46,597 bases of DNA from Acidimicrobiia bacterium. Its GTDB lineage: Bacteria > Actinomycetota > Acidimicrobiia > UBA2766. The stretch is from NCBI GenBank assembly GCA_020850945.1, contig JADZDR010000068.1, positions 1 through 46,597 of the forward strand. Reading direction: 5' to 3'. Numbering within the stretch: the first letter of the stretch is position 1; each line of letters starts with the position of its first letter. The notes under the pieces were generated by a model that saw only the letters and a list, made by a program, of their open reading frames with translations, had not been told where the DNA came from and did no database searches. Positions 16,934 to 25,150 of the stretch are shown piece after piece. Made by a program: the position numbers and the translations under genes.

Positions 16934-17639
16934 CCGGGGTCCCGACCTCGACGAGCTCGGCGAGCGCGATCGCCACATCGTTCGTCACACGCACGCATCC
17001 GTGTGAGACGTCCTGGCCGATCGAGGAGGTGTCGTCGGTTCCGTGGATGCCGATCTGGCCCGACCCGCCGTTGAACTCGGTGAGCACGTCGGACCAGGCC
17101 GAGATCCCGAAGGCCCAATCACCGTATGCGGGATCCTCGCTCCTCAGCTCGTCAGTCACGTAGAACTCGCCTCTCGGAGTCGGGTACTCGTCCGACCCGA
17201 TGGCGATGTCCGCGTCGAGAACTGTGTCGCCATCCTGGGAGACGGTGAGCTTGTGGCCTGCAAGGTCCACGTCGATCGAGACGGCAACCGGGGTGACGGC
17301 CACGAGACCCTCGTCAACGAATCCGATGCGTCCGTTCGGACGTCCCGGGAGTCTCACCTCGAGCCGGTTGCCACGGTCCGCGACGACGCCGAAGGCGACG
17401 GGCGTTCCGTACTCGGTCCGGGCCGCGAACGTCTCGATCTCGCTTCCGCCGTCAGGTGCGTCGAACGCGACGACCTCGTCCACGCCCTCTGCCACGGCGG
17501 CGACCTGAGTTGCGCTCGCCTCGGCGGAGCCGACCAGTGGGATCTCTTCGGGAAGTTGCACGCCGCCCGTGGTGACCGCCGCGACTGCAGCGGCCACCAC
17601 GACGACTCCGACCAGTGCCACGTACTTGAGGAACCTCAT
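16920..17639 (-). CDS. L,D-transpeptidase (YkuD domain), exported
   Basis: The protein has 239 residues. An N-terminal signal or anchor helix (YVALVGVVVVAAAVAAVTT) is followed by an SH3-like segment and a C-terminal YkuD catalytic domain. The active-site signature is IGIHGTDD, then SHGCVRVTNDVAIAL, with the nucleophilic Cys in SHGC. It makes 3-3 peptidoglycan cross-links or attaches proteins to the wall. The start at 17639 has GGAGG 5 nt upstream. The upstream same-strand gene encodes a secreted Cys-rich repeat protein, so the two may work together at the wall. Confidence 0.92.
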   Translation of the reverse strand: MRFLKYVALVGVVVVAAAVAAVTTGGVQLPEEIPLVGSAEASATQVAAVAEGVDEVVAFDAPDGGSEIETFAARTEYGTPVAFGVVADRGNRLEVRLPGRPNGRIGFVDEGLVAVTPVAVSIDVDLAGHKLTVSQDGDTVLDADIAIGSDEYPTPRGEFYVTDELRSEDPAYGDWAFGISAWSDVLTEFNGGSGQIGIHGTDDTSSIGQDVSHGCVRVTNDVAIALAELVEVGTPVTIH

Positions 17640-17676
17640 CGCTGCCTCCACTCTCGGTGCATTCCGACGGGTCGGG

Positions 17677-18081
17677 TCAGCCCGTGAAGCGGGGCCGGTA
17701 GCTGGGCCGGTCGTCGTCACAGTCCGGGTGGTCCGGGCACTCGGGGTAGTCCTCGGGCGTCTCGCACTCCGGGTAGTCGGGGCAGTCCGGGTACTCGGGC
17801 GTCTCGCACTCCGGGTAGTCGGGGCAGTCCGGGTACTCGGGCGTCTCGCACTCGGGGAGGCCGGAGTCGCACTCGGGCATCTCCTCGGGTACGTCGCACC
17901 CCTCCTCCAGACAGCCGGTGTCGAAGCCCGCGTCGGCGGGGGGTACGAACACCCCCTCCTCGACGGGCGAGTCAGCGGGCTCGGGCGTACCGGCTCGGGC
18001 ACCGTCGATTCCACCTTGGATGCCTGCGCCGACGAGGCCCAGACACATCACCATCAACACGATCCTGATCATCCTGGACAT
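17677..18081 (-). CDS. Secreted Cys/Pro/Glu tandem-repeat protein
   Basis: The protein has 134 residues. A signal peptide (MSRMIRIVLMVMCLGLVGAGI) precedes a Pro/Glu-rich region and then repeats of YPECETPEYPDCPD (14 residues, two full copies plus flanking partial ones). The mature part is acidic, with Cys about every five to seven residues. Regular Cys spacing suggests disulfide cross-linking or metal binding. GGGAG lies 6 nt upstream of the ATG at 18081. I recognise no family. The gene lies 37 bp upstream of the L,D-transpeptidase gene, so a cell-wall surface role is plausible. Confidence 0.7.
   Translation of the reverse strand: MSRMIRIVLMVMCLGLVGAGIQGGIDGARAGTPEPADSPVEEGVFVPPADAGFDTGCLEEGCDVPEEMPECDSGLPECETPEYPDCPDYPECETPEYPDCPDYPECETPEDYPECPDHPDCDDDRPSYRPRFTG
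17752..17856. repeat. 42-bp tandem repeat within the Cys-rich gene
   Basis: Two exact 42-bp units (17752-17793, 17794-17835) are followed by a partial third. The units begin CTCGGGCGTCTCGCACT. Identity at the DNA level implies recent expansion and possible length variation between strains. Confidence 0.85.
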
Positions 18082-18217
18082 GGCTTCTCCCTCTCTCACT
18101 CGGGACGCCGGCTCTGTGCGCCGACGGAGAGAGGGACACGTGGGGAGTGCCCGCGCTTACACGGGAATCAGGAAATGTCGCGGGCGGAGGATCCGGACGG
18201 TGATATCGGGAGCGGGA

Positions 18218-18856
18218 TCAGGCGATGCGCCGCCAGATCCGCTGCACGGTGACCGTCGCATCCTCGAGGTAGGCGGAACCCGCTTCCCTGTCGAGGAGCT
18301 CGAGCCAGCCCATGTCTGCTGCCAACGCCTGCTGGCCCGCCTCGAGCTCTCCGATGGACTCGAAGCCGGTCAGCCACATGACCGACCCGTAGGAACCCGT
18401 CCCGGCCGTGAGGAACATCCCGGGGACACCCGTGATCTTCTCGGCATGGCGGGCGATCTCGACGCCCACGCCCATCCCCTTCGCCAAGTTGCCGCCCGCG
18501 CAGACGGCCTGCACGGTCGACACGTACGTGATCTCACGGCTCGGGTCGGGCTGGCCGTGGACGATCTGTGCCACGAGGTCGTCGGGGCCCCCCAACGTGA
18601 AGTCGACACCCCGGTCGGACTCCGCAACGAACGTCGGGTCCGCCCCGAGAGCGTCGAAGGCCGACTCGAGCGTCTCCAGATCCGGCACGAAGCAGACCCA
18701 TGCGAGACGTCCCACCTCGGGACTGAGCACACTCGCGTAGAGCCTCGTACCGATATCGGTCACCGCGTTCACATGCTGCGTGATGCCCGTGGCCCAGGCA
18801 ATCGCCTCGGCCGTGCGTCCTCCGGCGAGGCGGCCGGTACGGCTGAACAGATACAT
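18218..18856 (-). CDS. Conserved-looking hypothetical protein, possible double ferredoxin-like domain
   Basis: The protein has 212 residues. It is soluble, with no signal peptide. The two halves each contain a beta-alpha-beta pattern (RLYASVLSPEVGRLAWVCFV, then ETLESAFDALGADPTFV; later SYGSVMWLTGFESIGELE and ATVTVQRIW), reminiscent of the dimeric alpha-beta barrel/ABM superfamily. No catalytic residues are evident. The ATG at 18856 is downstream of a GATACT -10 box and a 12-bp inverted repeat. The function is unknown. Confidence 0.65.
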   Translation of the reverse strand: MYLFSRTGRLAGGRTAEAIAWATGITQHVNAVTDIGTRLYASVLSPEVGRLAWVCFVPDLETLESAFDALGADPTFVAESDRGVDFTLGGPDDLVAQIVHGQPDPSREITYVSTVQAVCAGGNLAKGMGVGVEIARHAEKITGVPGMFLTAGTGSYGSVMWLTGFESIGELEAGQQALAADMGWLELLDREAGSAYLEDATVTVQRIWRRIA

Positions 18857-18876
18857 GTCATACCCCCGATTCGTCT

Positions 18877-18910
18877 TCCCCGGTTCCGCCCGAAGCGACG
18901 GAACCGGGGA
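18877..18910. promoter_or_regulatory. 12-bp inverted repeat just downstream of the -10 box of the 212-aa gene
   Basis: TCCCCGGTTCCG (18877-18888) pairs with its exact complement at 18899-18910 across a 10-nt loop. On the minus strand a GATACT -10 box (about 18912-18918) precedes it, so the repeat spans the expected start point of transcription. It could be a repressor operator or a 5' RNA hairpin. Confidence 0.55.
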
Positions 18911-19060
18911 CAGTATCGCACCGCACCCGTCGGCCTGCACGCCTCAGGCCAGCCGGCGCGTAAGCGCGAGCCGGGCGCGCGTGTCCTTCCCGGTGGCGGA
19001 CGGCCCGTCGCGGGCTTTGCGGTCCACGCACGTGCGTGGCATGCGAGACTGGAGATGCAC

Positions 19061-20647
19061 ATGGGCACCGGAGTTCGGGACGCACGGCGCGACCTCACGG
19101 TCGACGCCAACCTCGTGGAGGACGCGAGACAGGGGGACGACCTCGCCTTCGGCCGTCTCTACGACGCGTGGTTCGACCGCGCGTACGACCATGCCTTTCA
19201 CATCCTTCGGAATCCGGACACGGCAGCGGAGATCGCGCAGGACTCCTTCCTGACGGCGTGGCGCCGCCTCGACGAGTTGCGGGACGGTGCCGCCTTCGGC
19301 GGCTGGGTGTTGCAGATAGCCCGCAACCGCGCGCTCAACAGGCTGCGCGTGCTGAAGCGCACCCAACCCGTGGACGCCGCAGGCATGGCACTCATCGAGG
19401 CGACTGCGAAGTCCCCGCGCACGGCGCCGGCGGGGTTCGCGATCGAGGACCGTGTCGGGACGGTCGACGACCCCGAGGTCGCGGCCGAGGACGGCGAGCT
19501 CGTCGACCTCGTGTGGGATGCCGCCACGGGTTTGTCCGAGCGTGACGCCGTCGTGCTCGACCTTCACCTCCGCCACGGATACGAACCGGCCGACATCGCG
19601 ACGCAGATGGGGGTAACCCGGAACAACGCGAACCAGATGCTTCACCGCGTGCGGGCCCGGCTCGGAGACGCGATCCGCGCACGCGTCCTGTGGAGGCACG
19701 GCGAGCCCCTCTGCCACGATCTCGCCCGCGCACTGCGGGAAGGTGATGTCGGCGAGTTCGGCCCCGAGGCCGTGAAGGCGATCACGGCTCACGCGGCCGC
19801 ATGTGAGGAGTGCAGCGAACGCCAGCAGACACGCCTCGCGCCGAGCGCTCTCTTCTCGTTGGTTCCGGCGGTCGCGATCCCGTTCCTCCTCAAGGCGAAG
19901 GCGGCCGCCGCCCTCGAGAGTGCCGGTGTCCCGCTGCAGGGGTCGGCCTCTGTGACGGGTAAGAGCACTGTGACAGGGGGCAGCGGCGGCGACAGTGGCG
20001 AAGCAGGGGCCGGCGGGCGAGGGGGGGGACGCCACGCCCGGCTCGAACCCGCGTCAGGATCGAGCCTCACGGCCAGGCTCACCGTCGTAGCCGGCGTCGC
20101 GGCTGTCGCGATCCTCGGGGTGGTCTCGTTCCTGATCCTTCGGGACAACACGAGTGCGCCATCTTCCCTCGTGACGACGGATCCGTCTCCGGTCGTGACG
20201 GTGCCGCCTCCTGCGCAAGTCCCGACCACAGAGCCGGTGGAGACCGAGGATTCGGAGGGCGCCGAGGCGGGCGGAACGTCCGGTCCGCCCCGGACGACGG
20301 GTTCCGCCACCCCCGCACCCCCGCCCGAGATCGAGTACGTGCGCATCCGGCCGGGGAAGGTCTCGACCCCCTACGCGATGGAGAGCTACACCGACGTCGA
20401 CACGGGCAAGGTTGCCGCGAATCCACCCGTGCTGAGCTGGAGCGTCTCCGACGGAGAGGGCTCGGTCGAGGTGACGGGAGCCGGGGTGTCGTCCGGGTCG
20501 TTCTCGGGTTCGGAGGCGCTGTGTCCCGGCTCACTCGACGCGCCCCTCTGCTACACGACACCGGGGTGGTACGCGGTCACGGTCACGGTGTACGACGCCG
20601 ACGGTGAACCCGTGGACTCGGCGGAGGCCTCGTTCTACGTCTCCTGA
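19061..20647 (+). CDS. ECF sigma factor fused to a membrane anti-sigma-like module
   Basis: The protein has 528 residues. Sigma region 2 spans about residues 15-100 (DDLAFGRLYDAWFDRAYDHA, then AEIAQDSFLTAWRRLDEL and FGGWVLQIARNRALN). Region 4 spans about 150-205 (LSERDAVVLDLHLRHGYEPA, then IATQMGVTRNNANQMLHRVRARL). The same chain continues with an anti-sigma-type H-x3-C-x2-C (HAAACEEC, about 245), a Gly-rich linker and one membrane helix (VVAGVAAVAILGVVSFLIL, about 345-365). A Pro/Thr-rich stretch and an extracytoplasmic Ig/PKD-like beta domain end it. Sigma and anti-sigma thus share one polypeptide. GGAG lies 6 nt upstream of ATG 19061, and an ATG at 19055 is possible. Confidence 0.88.
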   Translation: MGTGVRDARRDLTVDANLVEDARQGDDLAFGRLYDAWFDRAYDHAFHILRNPDTAAEIAQDSFLTAWRRLDELRDGAAFGGWVLQIARNRALNRLRVLKRTQPVDAAGMALIEATAKSPRTAPAGFAIEDRVGTVDDPEVAAEDGELVDLVWDAATGLSERDAVVLDLHLRHGYEPADIATQMGVTRNNANQMLHRVRARLGDAIRARVLWRHGEPLCHDLARALREGDVGEFGPEAVKAITAHAAACEECSERQQTRLAPSALFSLVPAVAIPFLLKAKAAAALESAGVPLQGSASVTGKSTVTGGSGGDSGEAGAGGRGGGRHARLEPASGSSLTARLTVVAGVAAVAILGVVSFLILRDNTSAPSSLVTTDPSPVVTVPPPAQVPTTEPVETEDSEGAEAGGTSGPPRTTGSATPAPPPEIEYVRIRPGKVSTPYAMESYTDVDTGKVAANPPVLSWSVSDGEGSVEVTGAGVSSGSFSGSEALCPGSLDAPLCYTTPGWYAVTVTVYDADGEPVDSAEASFYVS

Positions 20648-20648
20648 A

Positions 20649-20671
20649 CCCGGACCGGTGCCTGGTCCGGG
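20649..20671 (+). terminator. Hairpin after the sigma/anti-sigma fusion gene
   Basis: CCCGGACC and GGTCCGGG form an 8-bp stem with a 7-nt loop, starting 2 nt after the stop codon. No T-tract follows. Confidence 0.45.
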
Positions 20672-20688
20672 GCCGAGCACGCGTGGGG

Positions 20689-20694
20689 TAGGGT
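20689..20694 (+). promoter_or_regulatory. -10 element for the glycerolipid acyltransferase gene (leaderless)
   Basis: TAGGGT lies 6 nt before the GTG at 20701, with no Shine-Dalgarno. Confidence 0.45.
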
Positions 20695-20700
20695 CGGGCC

Positions 20701-21579
20701 GTGAACTCCGAACCCGACGGAGACCCCGCCTTCGAGCTCGGACCGGGCCCGAGCGAGGCGCGACTCGACCGTGCCGCACGACTCCTCCACCCCTTCCTGC
20801 GCGTGTTCGATCCGCACATCGAGGGCCTCGAGAACGTGCCGGAGGACACAGGCGCCCTCTGGATCGGCAACCACACGATGATCGGCATGCTCGACTACGC
20901 GGTGTTCATGCTCGAGATCTACCGGGCGAAGGGCGTCACGTTCTGGTCTCTCGGAGACCACTTCCACTTCAAGGTGCCGGTCTGGCGTGACCTCCTCGAG
21001 GCCAACGGGACGTTCCCGGGCACGATCGAGAACTGCCTGAAGGTCTTCGCGCGGGATGGCAACATCGTGATCTTCCCCGGTGGGGCAAGGGAGGTGACGA
21101 AGCGCCCCGGGCAGGCGTATCAGCTCCTGTGGGGTGACAGGCTCGGCTTCGCCCGTCTCGCGATCCGGGCCGGGGTTCCGATCATCCCCTTCGCGTGCGT
21201 GGGCGGTGACGACTGGTACAAGGTCGTCTTCGACACCCGCCACCTCCTCGCCACACCCGTCGGCCGGCCTCTCGACGCCGCGTTCGCCCGCGCCGGCATG
21301 TCCGTGGACGCGTACCTTCCCTCCCTGATTCGCGGCATCGGCCCCACGCTCGTCCCCCGTCCCTTCCCTCTGGAGTTCGCGATCGCGCCACCGGTACGTC
21401 CGTCGGCATTCGCGGACCTCGACGAGGAAGATGCGGCGACAGCTCTGCGGGACGAGGTGCGATCCGTCCTCGAGACCACGATCGCCGACACGCTCAAGGG
21501 ACGCCGCGAGCGCGAGCACGTGGGTCTCGGGGACCGGCTTCGCGCCCGCGTCTTCGGCCCCACGCACGTTCCCCGCTAA
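20701..21579 (+). CDS. Lysophospholipid/glycerol-type acyltransferase (PlsC superfamily)
   Basis: The protein has 292 residues. The LPLAT signature NHTMIGMLD (N-H-x4-D version, about residues 59-67) and the substrate-binding IVIFPGGAREV (about 121-131) identify the acyltransferase superfamily. The pattern is closest to the TMEM68/diacylglycerol-acyltransferase-like branch, with the conserved GDHFHFKVPVWRDLL segment. It probably transfers acyl groups to a glycerolipid at the inner membrane face. The gene converges on gnd with only 6 bp between them. Confidence 0.85.
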   Translation: MNSEPDGDPAFELGPGPSEARLDRAARLLHPFLRVFDPHIEGLENVPEDTGALWIGNHTMIGMLDYAVFMLEIYRAKGVTFWSLGDHFHFKVPVWRDLLEANGTFPGTIENCLKVFARDGNIVIFPGGAREVTKRPGQAYQLLWGDRLGFARLAIRAGVPIIPFACVGGDDWYKVVFDTRHLLATPVGRPLDAAFARAGMSVDAYLPSLIRGIGPTLVPRPFPLEFAIAPPVRPSAFADLDEEDAATALRDEVRSVLETTIADTLKGRREREHVGLGDRLRARVFGPTHVPR

Positions 21580-21585
21580 AGAGGT

Positions 21586-22605
21586 TCAGGCGTCCCCGCC
21601 GGGCTTCTCGTGGTGCCCACCGAACTCGAAGCGTTGGGCCGACTCGACCTTGTTCGCATAGAGGTCGTTGCCCCGTGACGCGAAGCGCCCGTAGAGAGCG
21701 GCCGTGAGGACCGGAGCCGGCACTCCCGCGGCGATCGCGGCGAGAGCAGTCCAGCGACCTTCGCCCGAATCGCTCACGCGGCCCTCGAAGTCCGAGAGAT
21801 CGGCGTCGCCGAGGAGGGCCTGCGCCGTGAGATCGAGGAGCCACGAGCCGATCACGCTGCCGCGCCGCCACAGCTCGGCGACCTCGGACACGTCGATGTC
21901 GAAACGCAGGTTGGCGTCGATCAAGGGTGCCGTCTCGGCGTCGGTGTCCCGGTGGCGGTCCACCTGGTTCGCGTTCTTCAGGATGTTCAAGCCCTCGGCG
22001 TAGGCGGCCATGATGCCGTACTCGATGCCGTTGTGGACCATCTTCACGAAGTGGCCCGCGCCGACCGGGCCGCAGCGGTACCAACCCTGCTCGGACGGGG
22101 ACGGGGCACCGGTCCGGCCCGGCGTCCTCGCAGCCGAATCGACGCCGGGTGCGATCGACTCGAAGATCGGGGCGAGATGCCCGACGACGTCCGCCTCGCC
22201 GCCGACCATGAGGCAGTACCCACGATCGAGACCCCACACGCCCCCGCTCGTACCCGCGTCGACGTAGTGGATACCGAGTGGGTCCAACTCCTTGGCGAGG
22301 GCGATGTCGTCGTGGAAGTACGAGTTGCCGCCGTTCACGACGATGTCGCCGGCTGCGGCGTACTTCGCGTACTCCATCACCGTCTGCTCGGTCACGGCGG
22401 CGGGGACCATGACCCAGGCCGCCCGCGGTGGCGTGAGCTTCTGCGCGAACGTCTCCATCGACCGCGCGCCGTCCGCGCCTTCCTTCTCGAGGGCGTCGAC
22501 GGCGTCGGCGTTCACGTCGTAGACGACACAGTCGTGGCCGTCCCGCATGAGGCGGCGCACCATGTTCGCGCCCATCCTGCCCAGACCGATCATGCCGAGT
22601 TGCAT
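21586..22605 (-). CDS. gnd: 6-phosphogluconate dehydrogenase, decarboxylating (short form)
   Basis: The protein has 339 residues. The N-terminal Rossmann motif is MIGLGRMGANMVRRL. YDVNADAV follows, with Asp rather than the usual Asn-Arg pair of NADP-specific enzymes. VNGGNSYFHDD and VDAGTSGGVWGL contact substrate, and GHFVKMVHNGIEYG carries the catalytic Lys. The length matches the short, often NAD-using bacterial class rather than the 470-residue form. Cofactor preference is inferred. GAGGAG lies about 7 nt upstream of the ATG at 22605. It is divergent from pgl with a shared 99-bp promoter region. Confidence 0.93.
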   Translation of the reverse strand: MQLGMIGLGRMGANMVRRLMRDGHDCVVYDVNADAVDALEKEGADGARSMETFAQKLTPPRAAWVMVPAAVTEQTVMEYAKYAAAGDIVVNGGNSYFHDDIALAKELDPLGIHYVDAGTSGGVWGLDRGYCLMVGGEADVVGHLAPIFESIAPGVDSAARTPGRTGAPSPSEQGWYRCGPVGAGHFVKMVHNGIEYGIMAAYAEGLNILKNANQVDRHRDTDAETAPLIDANLRFDIDVSEVAELWRRGSVIGSWLLDLTAQALLGDADLSDFEGRVSDSGEGRWTALAAIAAGVPAPVLTAALYGRFASRGNDLYANKVESAQRFEFGGHHEKPGGDA

Positions 22606-22690
22606 AGTGCTCTCCTCACCTGCGGGTGACGTCGACGGCATCCTAGGGCGGGCCACAGAAGGCCGTGACAGAGACCCCTCGGCCGGGGAA

Positions 22691-22696
22691 TAGCCT
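22691..22696 (+). promoter_or_regulatory. -10 element for pgl (near-leaderless)
   Basis: TAGCCT lies 8 nt before the ATG at 22705. No Shine-Dalgarno is visible. Confidence 0.4.
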
Positions 22697-22704
22697 GGGT
22701 CCCC

Positions 22705-23394
22705 ATGGAGATCATGCGAAAGCCGCCCGACGACCTGGACGCCCGCGCCGCCGAGCTCGTGTCCCTGGCCGTGAGAGATGCCGTCGAGACACGGCAACGA
22801 GCCGTCGTCGGCCTCGTCGGGGGCCGCAGCGTCGGGGGCCTCTACCGCCGCCTCACCACCGAAGACCTGCCGTGGGACCGCGTCGAGCTCTACATGGCGG
22901 ACGAACGTGTCGTACCGGTGACGAGCGGGGACAGCAACTGGCGGATCGTGGGTGAGGGCCTCGTCGACCCCCTCGTCGAGTCGGGGCGTCTCCCCGCCGC
23001 GAACGCACACCCCTTCCGCATCGACCCCGCCGCCCCGGACCACGGACTCGGCACGTACACGGCGACCTTCGCCGCAGCAGGCGGTGGCTTCGACATCGTG
23101 ATCCTGAGTGCCGGCGAGGACGGCCACTGCGCATCCCTCTTCCCGAACCATGCGTCCGTCCGCGATGACGGCGACGGCTACCTCCTCGTGGCGAACTCCC
23201 CCAAGCCACCTCCGCTGCGCATCTCGGCGTCACGACGTCTCCTCGCCCGCGCCCCCTGCGGTGTCGTCTACTTCCTCGGGGAGGGCAAACGGGCTGCCCT
23301 CGATCTCTTCCTCGACCCCAACGTGGACGTGTACGCGTGCCCGTCGAAGGTCGTCGAGTCGATGCGTGAATCGCTCGTCCTCACCGACCTCTGA
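22705..23394 (+). CDS. pgl: 6-phosphogluconolactonase
   Basis: The protein has 229 residues of the DevB/SOL family. [13 protein letters not shown] corresponds to the family G-G-x-[ST]-x3-[LF] loop, [12 protein letters not shown] is the D-E-R motif, and [16 protein letters not shown] is the catalytic G-x-D-G-H-x-A-S-L-F-P motif. Here Cys replaces the commoner Thr next to the catalytic His. It hydrolyses 6-phosphogluconolactone, the step before Gnd. Its last 14 bp overlap the end of the convergent pgi gene. No zwf gene is in the window. Confidence 0.9.
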   Translation: MEIMRKPPDDLDARAAELVSLAVRDAVETRQRAVVGLVGGRSVGGLYRRLTTEDLPWDRVELYMADERVVPVTSGDSNWRIVGEGLVDPLVESGRLPAANAHPFRIDPAAPDHGLGTYTATFAAAGGGFDIVILSAGEDGHCASLFPNHASVRDDGDGYLLVANSPKPPPLRISASRRLLARAPCGVVYFLGEGKRAALDLFLDPNVDVYACPSKVVESMRESLVLTDL

Positions 23395-25009
23395 GCGCCC
23401 GGTACCTGCGAATGAGGGCGTTCGTGGACGAATCGTGTCCGAGGCCGGGATCCGTGTCCGCCTCGAGCTCGGGGATGATGTCGTTGGCCAGGGTCTTGCC
23501 GAGCTCGACGCCCCACTGGTCGAAGCTGTCGATGCCCCAGATCCAGCCTTGCGTGAAGACCTTGTGCTCGTAGAGGGCGACGAGGCGCCCGAGCGTGTCG
23601 GGTGTGAGGCGCGGGAACAGGAGAGAGCTCGTGGGCCGGTTCCCCTCGAACGTGCGTGCGGACACCTGCCCTGCGGGGACCCCGTCGGCGCGTACCTCGT
23701 CGGCTGTCTTGCCGAAAGCGAGCGCCTCGGGTTGGGCGAAGAAGTTGGACATGAGGAGATCCTGGTGGTCGCCGACGGCCTCGAGGGCGTCGGCGAAACC
23801 GATGAAGTCGCTCGGGATCAGCTTCGTACCCTGGTGGATCAGTTGGTAGTAGGCGTGCTGGCCGTTGGTTCCCGCCTGGCCCCACACGATCGGGCCGGTC
23901 TGGAGCCCGACCGGCTGCCCGTCGCGCGTCACGTGCTTGCCGTTCGACTCCATGTCGAGTTGCTGCAGGTAGGCCGTGAGCTTCCAGAGGTACTGGCTGT
24001 AGGGGAGGACGGCGTGGGTCTCGGCACCGAAGAAGTCGTTGTACCAGATGCCGATGAGTCCCATGAGCACGGGGATGTTCCGCTCGAAGGGCGCCGTGCG
24101 GAAGTGCTCGTCGACGGCGTGGAACCCGGCGAGCATCTCGCGGAATGCATCCGCGCCGACGAAGACCATGAGGGAGAGGCCGATCGCCGAGTCGTACGAG
24201 TAGCGCCCCCCGACCCAGTCCCACATGGGGAACATGTTCGCGGTGTCGATCCCGAACTCTGCGACCCTGTCGGGATTGGCCGAGACGGCGACGAAGTGCT
24301 TGGCGACGGCGTCCTCACCGCCGCCGACCGCGTCGAGCACCCACGTGCGGGCCGTACGCGCGTTCGTGAGTGTCTCCAACGTCCCGAAGGACTTCGAGCA
24401 CACGATGAACAGGGTCTCGGTGGGGTCGAGGTCACGTGTCTTCTCGTAGAAGTCCATGCCGTCTACGTTCGAGACGAAACGGCACGTGATGCCCCGATCG
24501 CCGTACCACGCGAGGGCGGCGTGGGCCATCTCGGGCCCGAGGTCGGAACCGCCGATCCCGATGTTGACGACGTTGCGGATCGCGAGGCCGGTCGCCCCCT
24601 GCCATTCGCGTCCGCGGATACGCTCGGAGAAGGCCTCCATGCGGGCGAGACACGTGTGGACCTCCTCGACCACGTCGACGCCGTCTACGACGATCTTCGT
24701 TCCCTGCGGGGTCCGCAGTGCCACGTGCAGAACGGGCCGATCCTCCGTCACGTTGAGGTGCTCGCCCGCGAACATGGCTTCGATGCCGCGTCGCAGACCG
24801 GAGACGTCGCAGAGGCGGAGGAGGAGCGCAACGGTCTCGTCCGTGACCCTGTGCTTGGAGTAGTCGAAGTACACGCCGGCATCGTCGACGACGAGCCGCT
24901 CGCCCCGGCGTGGGTCCTCCCGGAAGAGGTCGCGCAGATGCACGTGACGTATCTGCTCGTAGTGGTGTCGGAGGGCCTTCCACTCCGGTCGCTCCACCAT
25001 TCGGGTCAT
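23381..25009 (-). CDS. pgi: Glucose-6-phosphate isomerase
   Basis: The protein has 542 residues, usual for bacterial Pgi. Signature segments are [46 protein letters not shown], the [15 protein letters not shown] region with the catalytic His, and the C-terminal [20 protein letters not shown] with its catalytic Lys. It interconverts glucose-6-P and fructose-6-P and stands beside gnd and pgl at the glycolysis/pentose-phosphate branch point. The ATG at 25009 has a strong GGAGGTGA Shine-Dalgarno. An ATG at 25039 in frame is the alternative. Confidence 0.96.
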   Translation of the reverse strand: MTRMVERPEWKALRHHYEQIRHVHLRDLFREDPRRGERLVVDDAGVYFDYSKHRVTDETVALLLRLCDVSGLRRGIEAMFAGEHLNVTEDRPVLHVALRTPQGTKIVVDGVDVVEEVHTCLARMEAFSERIRGREWQGATGLAIRNVVNIGIGGSDLGPEMAHAALAWYGDRGITCRFVSNVDGMDFYEKTRDLDPTETLFIVCSKSFGTLETLTNARTARTWVLDAVGGGEDAVAKHFVAVSANPDRVAEFGIDTANMFPMWDWVGGRYSYDSAIGLSLMVFVGADAFREMLAGFHAVDEHFRTAPFERNIPVLMGLIGIWYNDFFGAETHAVLPYSQYLWKLTAYLQQLDMESNGKHVTRDGQPVGLQTGPIVWGQAGTNGQHAYYQLIHQGTKLIPSDFIGFADALEAVGDHQDLLMSNFFAQPEALAFGKTADEVRADGVPAGQVSARTFEGNRPTSSLLFPRLTPDTLGRLVALYEHKVFTQGWIWGIDSFDQWGVELGKTLANDIIPELEADTDPGLGHDSSTNALIRRYRALRGR

Positions 25010-25150
25010 CGCCCTCACCTCCAACGCGTCGCCGCTCATCGTCGACACCGCGAGGATACGACAGCCCGATCTGACCTCTGTCCGACCTCGTCCATGCCGA
25101 CGCGGATTGCGGATCGGGCGGGGGTGCACGGGTAGCTTGAGCGTCCTGCC

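Noticed and set aside
17918-19054. In-frame upstream extension of the sigma/anti-sigma fusion
   Set aside because: It crosses two opposite-strand genes and non-coding DNA. Sigma homology begins only after the ATG at 19061, which has its own Shine-Dalgarno.
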